Of a DNA stretch of 64,000 bases, positions 56,156 to 64,000 are shown in pieces. Numbering within the stretch: the stretch's first letter is position 1; each line of letters begins with the position of its first letter. The position numbers and the translations under genes are program-made. The notes below the pieces were generated by a model. That model saw only the letters and a list, made by a program, of their open reading frames with translations, was not told where the DNA came from and did no database searches. This DNA is from Acidovorax sp. 1608163 (GTDB taxonomy: Bacteria > Pseudomonadota > Gammaproteobacteria > Burkholderiales > Burkholderiaceae_C): NCBI RefSeq assembly GCF_003669015.1, contig NZ_CP033069.1, forward strand, positions 1,994,501-2,058,500, given 5' to 3'.

Positions 56156-57712
56156 TCAATGGGCAGCGCCCGCCATGGCCAGGCCGATGGCTTCGCGTGT
56201 CCAGTCTTCGGCGCGTCGCGCCTCGCTCAGTTGTCCGTCGTGCATGACGGCCACACGGTCACCCAGCGCCAGCACTTCGTCCAGATCGTCCGAGATCAGC
56301 AGCACGGCCGCTCCCGCATCGCGCGCGTTGATGAGCTGCTGCTGCACAAACATCACCGCACCAATATCCAGCCCCCAAGTGGGCTGGTGGGCCACGATGA
56401 GCTGGGGTGCAGGCGCGGTGTAGCCCGCTGCGTCCTTCGGCGGCATCAGCGCCCGGCCCAGGATGAGCTTTTGCATGTTGCCGCCGGACAGCGACCGGGC
56501 GGGGGTGTCCGGCCCGCCGCCGCGCACGTCAAAGGTCTCGGCCACGCGCTGCGCATGCTGGCGCGCAGCGCGGCGTTTGACCCAGAAGGCGCGGAACCAC
56601 GGGTGCGCAAACCAGGGGCCGCGCAGGCGTTCGGCCACCGCGTTCTCCCACACGGGCAGGTCGCCCACCACGCCCACGGCGTGGCGGTCTTCGGGGATGC
56701 GGGCCACGCCCTGGCTGACCAGCCACGCGGGCCGGGCTTGCAGCGGAGCGTCACGCAGCGTGACTTGGCCGGTGGAGGCGCTGCGCACTCCGCACAGCAG
56801 GTCGGCCAGTGCCACCTGGCCGTTGCCGCTCACGCCCGCAATCGCCACGATCTCGCCGGCGCGCAAGGTGAGGGACACATTGTTCAACCGATCGCGCCCC
56901 GTGTGCGCGGTGCTCACGTTGTTGAGGGTGCAGATGGGATCGCCCACGCTCCGCGCGGGGCGGCGCTCTGCCGCCTCAATCGCATGGCCCACCATCCATT
57001 GCGCCAATTGCCCCTGGGTGGTGCCCTGCGCAGGCGCCTCAGCCACCAGCTTGCCCTGGCGCAGCACGGCCACGCGGTGCGATACGCGCAGCACCTCGCC
57101 CAGCTTGTGGCTGATGAAGATGATGGACAGGCCCTGCGCCACCATCTGCGCCAGGGTGTCAAACAGCGCCTCGCTCTCTTGCGGGGTGAGCACGGCGGTG
57201 GGTTCGTCCAGGATGAGGATGCGGGCGCCCCGGTACAGGGCCTTCAAGATTTCAACCCGCTGGCGCTCGCCCACCGAGAGGCTGCCCACCTTTGCATCGG
57301 GGCTCACTGGCAGGCCAAACTGCTGCGACACGGCCAGCAGCTTGGTGCGCGCCTCGCTGCGGCGCGAGAAGGGCTGCCACAGCGGCTCGCTGCCCAGCAG
57401 CACGTTGTCCAGCACCGTGAGGTTGTCGGCCAGCGTGAAGTGCTGGTGCACCATGCCAATGCCAGCCGCCAGCGCTGCACGCGGCTGGCCGGGCGGCAGG
57501 GGCTGGCCAAAGACTTCGATACTGCCTTCGTCGGCCACGTAGTGCCCGAACAGGATGGACATCAGTGTGGACTTGCCTGCGCCGTTTTCGCCCAGCAGGG
57601 CCAGCACTTCGCCGCGTGCCAGGGTCAGGCTGATGGCGTCGTTGGCGACGAGCTTGCCAAAACGCTTGGTGATGCCCGACAGTTTCAGGACGGGGGCGTT
57701 GGTGGAGGCCAT
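56156..57712 (-). CDS. Nucleoside ABC transporter ATPase (double domain)
   Basis: A 518-residue ATPase with two ABC domains, like RbsA/YufO. Domain 1: Walker A GENGAGKST, signature LSVGERQRVEI, Walker B LILDEPTAVLTP. Domain 2: GVSGNGQVAL (no Lys in Walker A, as is common in this family), signature LSGGNMQKLILGR, and LIVAHQPTWGLDIGA in place of a canonical Walker B Asp-Glu. It abuts the nucleosidase lipoprotein gene with no gap, showing tight operon structure. Confidence 0.94.
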   Translation of the reverse strand: MASTNAPVLKLSGITKRFGKLVANDAISLTLARGEVLALLGENGAGKSTLMSILFGHYVADEGSIEVFGQPLPPGQPRAALAAGIGMVHQHFTLADNLTVLDNVLLGSEPLWQPFSRRSEARTKLLAVSQQFGLPVSPDAKVGSLSVGERQRVEILKALYRGARILILDEPTAVLTPQESEALFDTLAQMVAQGLSIIFISHKLGEVLRVSHRVAVLRQGKLVAEAPAQGTTQGQLAQWMVGHAIEAAERRPARSVGDPICTLNNVSTAHTGRDRLNNVSLTLRAGEIVAIAGVSGNGQVALADLLCGVRSASTGQVTLRDAPLQARPAWLVSQGVARIPEDRHAVGVVGDLPVWENAVAERLRGPWFAHPWFRAFWVKRRAARQHAQRVAETFDVRGGGPDTPARSLSGGNMQKLILGRALMPPKDAAGYTAPAPQLIVAHQPTWGLDIGAVMFVQQQLINARDAGAAVLLISDDLDEVLALGDRVAVMHDGQLSEARRAEDWTREAIGLAMAGAAH

Positions 57713-58690
57713 CTACTTCCACGCCGCCAGAAACGCCCGCAACACCTTGGCCGAATTGGCGGCCGCCAGGCCCATGAAGGTGCCCATTTCGTTCTCGCCG
57801 TCACCGCCACCGGCGAGATCGCTCAGCGACCGGAAGGCGATGTAGGGCACGCCGTTGCTGTGCGCGACCATGGCGGTGGCGGCGGTTTCCATGTCGAGCA
57901 CGTTGGCCTCGAAGGTCTTGAAGGCGTATTCGCGGAAGGCCTTGTTGTCCACAAACGCCTGGCCTGATACGCCGTTGCCGCCCACTACGAGTTGCGGGCG
58001 TTGTTTGAGGCAGGTGGCAGCTAGGCAGTGCTCCAGGGCCACGTTCTGCAGGCTGCGTGCCGTGGCCAGCATCTTGGGGTCGGCTTCAAACCAGAATTTC
58101 TTGCTGAGTTGGGGGTTTGCAGCCGATCGCACTTCCACCGGGCGCGGGTGCATCATGCCGAAGGCGGGCAGGGTCAGCTCGCTTTTCATCCAGGCGGGGG
58201 CGCTGTACTGGCTAGGCCGATTTTCGCGCGCCATCAGCCACTCCATGTACTGGCCCCACTGCGCAGGCACTGTCACGTCGCCAATGTGCAGGCCGGGGTT
58301 CACGCCGCCCGCAATACCGCTGAACACCACATGGCTCACGTTGAAGCGGTCGAGCACCAGCTGCGTGTTCATGGCCGCGTTGGTCATGCTGATGCCGGAG
58401 AGGAACACCACCACGGGCTTGCCTTCGAGCGTGCCGGTGGTGAACTCCACGCCGTTGATGCTGTGCTGGGTGGGCTGCTGCACCTGGGGCAGCAGCACGG
58501 TCAGCTCGGGCGCAAAGGCGGAGATGACGGCGATGCGGGGTGTGTCGTCCAGCCGGACCGCCGTCTTGCCTGTCGGGCCGGATGCACAACCAGCAAGTGC
58601 GCCAGCCAGTGCCAGTGACCACAGCAGGCGGGTGAAACGAGAGGCGACGGAGTGGCCCAAGGGGATGGACAAAGAGGTGGTCATGGACAT
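57713..58690 (-). CDS. Lipoprotein nucleosidase (MTA/SAH nucleosidase-like)
   Basis: 325 residues. The N-terminus is a lipoprotein signal with lipobox LAGC near residue 35 (LALAGALAGCASGP), so the enzyme faces the periplasm. The rest is a PNP/UDP-phosphorylase fold of the MTA/SAH nucleosidase type: FAPELTVLL (matching MTAN Glu12), GIAGGVNPGLHIGDV, DMETAATAMVA (Glu174) and RSLSDLAGGG (Asp197). Catalytic residues are therefore kept. It sits between the binding-protein gene and the ATPase gene of the nucleoside importer. Start ATG 58690 or 58684. Confidence 0.88.
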   Translation of the reverse strand: MSMTTSLSIPLGHSVASRFTRLLWSLALAGALAGCASGPTGKTAVRLDDTPRIAVISAFAPELTVLLPQVQQPTQHSINGVEFTTGTLEGKPVVVFLSGISMTNAAMNTQLVLDRFNVSHVVFSGIAGGVNPGLHIGDVTVPAQWGQYMEWLMARENRPSQYSAPAWMKSELTLPAFGMMHPRPVEVRSAANPQLSKKFWFEADPKMLATARSLQNVALEHCLAATCLKQRPQLVVGGNGVSGQAFVDNKAFREYAFKTFEANVLDMETAATAMVAHSNGVPYIAFRSLSDLAGGGDGENEMGTFMGLAAANSAKVLRAFLAAWK

Positions 58691-58724
58691 ACCAGGCAGG
58701 GACAGAGACGTACGGAAAACGACA

Positions 58725-58757
58725 ACAAAAAAGGGCCACCTTGATGAGTGGTGGCCC
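58725..58757 (-). terminator. Intrinsic terminator after the BMP gene
   Basis: On the reverse strand GGGCCACC, nine-base loop, GGTGGCCC, then TTTTTTGTTG. It lies between the BMP gene and the nucleosidase gene, so it probably thins transcription after the highly needed binding protein. Confidence 0.92.
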
Positions 58758-58792
58758 AGGTGTTCACCCGCTTTGTCTCGCATTGGTGATTT

Positions 58793-58906
58793 GGAGTGGC
58801 TGACAAAGCTCAGCGCAGCGGTTCTGGCTAGGCGCTGTGTCGCAGGCAGTACTGCAAGTACGACAAGACACAGCAACAACGCCAGAAGAGTTTTGTCATC
58901 CACTCC
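58793..58906. repeat. Long interrupted inverted repeat (possible MITE)
   Basis: Arms pair in four blocks: GGAGTGG with CCACTCC, TGACAAA with TTTGTCA, TTCTGGC with GCCAGAA, CTGTGTC with GACACAG; a CTC/GAG block lies between the second and third. The centre contains the palindrome GCAGTACTGC. The element begins 3 bp after the BMP stop codon. No transposase is encoded. Confidence 0.8.
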
Positions 58907-58908
58907 CC

Positions 58909-59919
58909 TTATTTGGCCGTGGACTTGGGCTGGCTGTCGTCTACCTTCACGGTGAACTTGCCCGCGAGAATGTCGGCTTCTTTGGCCTTAACTTTGGCGA
59001 CGATGTCGGCCGGCACTTTCTTCTCGAACGTGCCCAGGGGTGCGAGTTCGGAGCCTTTGTTCTTCATCATCGAATACGGGCCGTAGTCCTCGGCGGTGAA
59101 CTTGCCGTCCTTGACCAGTTTGAGCGCGCGCTCAATGCTGGGCTCCATGTGCCACAGGGCCGACGCCACCACGGTGTCGGGGTACTGCGGCTGGGTGTCG
59201 ATCACGTTGCCGATGGCGAGCTTGCCTTTTTCCTTGGCCGCATCGCTCACGCCAAAGCGCTCGGCGTAGAGCACATCGGCGCCCTTGTCGATCATGGCGA
59301 AGGTGGCTTCCTTGGCCTTGGGGGGGTCAAACCAGCTGTTGATGAAGGTGATGGTGAACTCGACCTTGGGGTTGGTCTCTTTGGCGCCCGCCATGAAGGC
59401 GTGCATCAGGCGGTTGACTTCGGGGATGGGGAAGCCGCCCACCATGCCGATCTTGTTGGTCTTGGTCATGCCGCCCGCGATAATGCCGCTGAGGTAGGCG
59501 GGCTCCTGGATGTAGTTGTCGAACACGCTGAAGTTGGGCGCCTGCGGCTTGCCCGACGAGCCGAGCAGGAACGAAGTCTTGGGAAAGTCCTTGGCCACCT
59601 TGCGGGCGGCGGCTTCCACCGCAAAGGCTTCGCCCACGATGAGCTGGTTGCCGCCGGTGGCGTACTCGCGCATCACGCGCTCGTAGTCGGCGTTGCTGAC
59701 GTTTTCACTGGCCTTGTATTCGATCTCGCCGCGCGCTTCGGCGGCCTTCAGCGCCTTGTGGATGCGGCTGACCCACTGCTGCTCAAAGGGCACGGTGTAG
59801 ATCGCAGCGACCTTGAGCTTGGACTGCGCTGCAGCCAGTGAGGGCGCCATCGCCATGGCGGCCGAGAGGGCCATGGAGGTGCAGAGCAGGCGTCCGGTGA
59901 AGATGCGGCGAGTGGTCAT
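58909..59919 (-). CDS. BMP-family substrate-binding protein of nucleoside ABC importer
   Basis: A 336-residue periplasmic binding protein of the Bmp/PnrA/Med family. ATG 59919 begins a signal peptide (TTRRIFTGRLLCTSMALSAA, cleavage near AAAQS). Ligand-site segments such as VGEAFAVEAAARKVAKDFP, GMVGGFPIPEVNRLMHAF and DVLYAERFGVSDAAKEKG are in place. Family members bind purine nucleosides. It is the first gene of the importer cluster, followed by the inverted repeat and a terminator before the nucleosidase gene. Confidence 0.93.
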   Translation of the reverse strand: MTTRRIFTGRLLCTSMALSAAMAMAPSLAAAQSKLKVAAIYTVPFEQQWVSRIHKALKAAEARGEIEYKASENVSNADYERVMREYATGGNQLIVGEAFAVEAAARKVAKDFPKTSFLLGSSGKPQAPNFSVFDNYIQEPAYLSGIIAGGMTKTNKIGMVGGFPIPEVNRLMHAFMAGAKETNPKVEFTITFINSWFDPPKAKEATFAMIDKGADVLYAERFGVSDAAKEKGKLAIGNVIDTQPQYPDTVVASALWHMEPSIERALKLVKDGKFTAEDYGPYSMMKNKGSELAPLGTFEKKVPADIVAKVKAKEADILAGKFTVKVDDSQPKSTAK

Positions 59920-60174
59920 GGTGCGGTTCCTTGGGTGGGACTGGCGAAGGAGAGGCCGTGCACGGCCTCCAGAACACAATGAAACTAGCAATTTGCACGC
60001 CAGCGATGGCCCGCACATGCAGCTGTGCGGCGGGCGTTCCATGGCGGGATTGCGCTGCACAGTCTGCCAGAAGTGCGTGGTGGGCTGCCTTCCAGGCCGG
60101 TCGTGACGTGATCAAGGATTTCCCTCTAGGCAGCCGTTGGATGTTGGTTTAATGGTGCATGTTGAATGAATCAT

Positions 60175-60188
60175 TTGACAGGTATCAA
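60175..60188. promoter_or_regulatory. FNR/DNR-type box before nirS
   Basis: TTGACAGGTATCAA matches TTGAT-N4-ATCAA in nine of ten defined bases. Its centre is 41.5 bases before a start point near 60223, and AAAAAT at 60211-60216 falls where the minus-10 should be. This is the classical layout of an FNR/DNR/NnrR-activated promoter. Confidence 0.75.
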
Positions 60189-60281
60189 AGCGGCTGTGGG
60201 GAGGCTGGCGAAAAATGGCTGCGAGCCTGCTGAAACCCAGTCGTCGCAGCCCGCAGCAGGCCAGTTGGAGGGATGGAATGA

Positions 60282-62048
<1,767 letters not shown>

Positions 62049-62122
62049 TGGCCCAAGCCACTGTGCGGCTTGCCCGCACGGTGTGCAGAAGTATCAGGGC
62101 CCTGGCGTGAAAGCCAGGGCAC

Positions 62123-62163
62123 AAAAAAACACCGCAGGGTATCAAGCCCTGCGGTGTTTTTTT
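62123..62163. terminator. Bidirectional terminator between nirS and upp
   Basis: AAAAAAACACCGCAGGG, seven-base loop, CCCTGCGGTGTTTTTTT: a perfect symmetrical terminator serving both convergent genes. A second GC hairpin (GCCCTGGC/GCCAGGGC, 62099-62120) stands just before it. Confidence 0.95.
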
Positions 62164-62210
62164 ATGGGACAGGGCCAGGTCTTCTACGCCTGCAGTGCAG
62201 GCGCAGGGCC

Positions 62211-62840
<630 letters not shown>

Positions 62841-62944
62841 GAGAAAACTTGTATTAGCGTGAAAAGGGCACAAAGGTGCAGCCCGTATTTTCTACCATTG
62901 GGTAAAACCCGCGGCTTTGACTTGCGGCACGGATCGGGGTGGGG

Positions 62945-63919
62945 TCAATCGGCCAGAAAGCGGGCGTAGCGGGCCAGGTCCACATTGCCGCCGCTGATGA
63001 GCACGCCCACACGCTTGCCGCGCACATCCACACTGCCGTTGCACACCCCAGCAAAGGCGAGGGCGCCCGTGGGCTCCACCACCATCTTCATGCGCTCTGC
63101 AAAAAAGCGCAGGGCCTGCACCAGTTGCTCGTCGGTGGCGGTGACCATGTCTTCCACACCCTTGGCAATGATGGGGAAGGTGAGCTGTCCCAGGGCCTGT
63201 GTTTGCGCGCCGTCGGCAATGGTGTGGGGTGTGGCAATCTGCACGATGTGTCCGGCTTTGAACGACTGCTGCCCGTCGTTGCCCGCCTCGGGCTCCACGC
63301 CCACCAAGCGGCATTGCGGGGCCACGGCCTGCGCGGCCAGCGTGCTGCCAGCCAGCAGGCCGCCACCGCCCACGCAGACGAACAGGTAGTCCAGGTCGGG
63401 CACCTCGTGCAGCAGTTCCAGGGCGGCAGTGCCTTGCCCGGCGATGACGTGGGGGTGGTCAAACGGTGGCACCAGGGTCATGCCGCGCTCTTGCGCCAGG
63501 CGCTGGCTGATGGCTTCGCGGTCTTCGGTGTAGCGGTTGTAGGTCACCACCTGCGCGCCGTATTCGCGGGTGGCGGCCATTTTGGCGGCGGGTGCGTCTT
63601 CGGGCATGACGATGACGGCAGGCATGTCCAGCAGCCGGGCCGAAAGGGCGATGGCCTGGGCGTGGTTGCCTGCAGAAAACGCCAGCACGCCGCGCTCGCG
63701 CTGCTCGGGCGTGAACTGCTGCAGCGTGTTGTACGCCCCGCGAAACTTGAAGGCGCCGGTGCGCTGCAGGTTCTCGCACTTGAAGAAAATATGTGCCCCG
63801 GTGCTCTCGTCCGCACTGGTAGAGCGCAGCACTGGCGTGCGGTGGGCAATGCCCTGCAGCCGCTGGGCGGCTGCGGTGATGTCATCAAAGGTGGGCACAG
63901 GCAAGCGGGTCATGGTCAT
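62945..63919 (-). CDS. Threonine/serine dehydratase-like PLP enzyme
   Basis: A 324-residue fold-type II PLP enzyme. The PLP lysine is in RTGAFKFRGAYN, the phosphate cradle is VGGGGLLAGS, and AFSAGNHAQAIALSA is the substrate loop. Without a C-terminal regulatory ACT domain it resembles catabolic threonine dehydratase or serine racemase-type enzymes. ATG 63919 has GGAGG upstream; M at 63913 is also possible. It lies 104 bp before upp on the same strand; cotranscription is possible. Confidence 0.9.
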   Translation of the reverse strand: MTMTRLPVPTFDDITAAAQRLQGIAHRTPVLRSTSADESTGAHIFFKCENLQRTGAFKFRGAYNTLQQFTPEQRERGVLAFSAGNHAQAIALSARLLDMPAVIVMPEDAPAAKMAATREYGAQVVTYNRYTEDREAISQRLAQERGMTLVPPFDHPHVIAGQGTAALELLHEVPDLDYLFVCVGGGGLLAGSTLAAQAVAPQCRLVGVEPEAGNDGQQSFKAGHIVQIATPHTIADGAQTQALGQLTFPIIAKGVEDMVTATDEQLVQALRFFAERMKMVVEPTGALAFAGVCNGSVDVRGKRVGVLISGGNVDLARYARFLAD

Positions 63920-64000
63920 GAAAGGGGGCCTCCGCGCGAGCGGCTGGCCCGCGCACGACAAAACGCTGCAAACACTGTGCATCATAGGCATTGCACCAAC

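Noticed and set aside
58760..58903. Extended N-terminus of the nucleosidase (MDDKTLLALLLCLV...)
   Set aside because: The extra codons run through the inverted repeat and the intrinsic terminator; the lipoprotein signal starts at 58690 or 58684.

Overview
The window reads as a stretch of chromosome from a GC-rich betaproteobacterium of the family Comamonadaceae, most like Acidovorax and relatives. This rests on the gene families, the gene orders (thiOSGE; mltG-tmk-holB-pilZ-tatD; tolB-pal-cpoB), a cytochrome cd1 nitrite reductase, and a short palindromic repeat in seven copies. No phage, transposase, rRNA or CRISPR array is visible. One tRNA (Lys, anticodon TTT) is present.

Layout. 1-3.5 kb: start of a phosphotransferase-family gene, a Crp/Fnr-type regulator, and an enoyl-CoA hydratase/3-hydroxyacyl-CoA dehydrogenase pair ending in an intrinsic terminator. 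3.5-5.8 kb: a FimV-like polar protein. 5.8-11.7 kb: thiamin biosynthesis (thiO-S-G-E behind a TPP riboswitch, divergent thiD, and a CytX-like transporter behind a second TPP riboswitch). 11.7-23.7 kb: pseudouridine synthase, a chemoreceptor with a perfect FNR-type box upstream, a DUF72 protein, Tex, an HDOD protein, a patatin-like protein, and a GGDEF-EAL gene split by a frameshift in a G5 run. 23.8-27.9 kb: iron-containing alcohol dehydrogenase, an exported hydratase-like protein, an HSL-type esterase, and a thioesterase-GNAT fusion interrupted by one in-frame TGA. 27.9-35.4 kb: ygfZ, mltG, tmk, holB, a PilZ protein, tatD, an ankyrin protein and msbA.

35.7-39.4 kb: tolB, pal, cpoB, tcdA and tRNA-Lys. 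39.5-44.0 kb: a small basic exported peptide, a YebC-family regulator, and a compact cluster of a J-domain-only protein with three proteins I do not recognise. 44.0-46.7 kb: an EAL fragment with an expanded hexanucleotide repeat, a membrane diguanylate cyclase and a DUF1569 protein. 47.0-52.0 kb: HlyD-RbbA-YhhJ-type export system. 52.1-59.9 kb: a BMP-type nucleoside importer with a lipoprotein nucleosidase, a cytosine deaminase and an exported unknown. 60.2-64.0 kb: nirS behind an FNR/DNR box, upp, and a threonine dehydratase-like enzyme.

The least explained features are: (1) a double-hairpin palindromic element, mostly intergenic but twice inside protein genes in the same reading frame; (2) a 114-bp interrupted inverted repeat just after the BMP gene; (3) the J-domain cluster of unknowns; (4) a nucleosidase lipoprotein built into a nucleoside ABC importer; (5) several apparently recent lesions in c-di-GMP and thioesterase genes.
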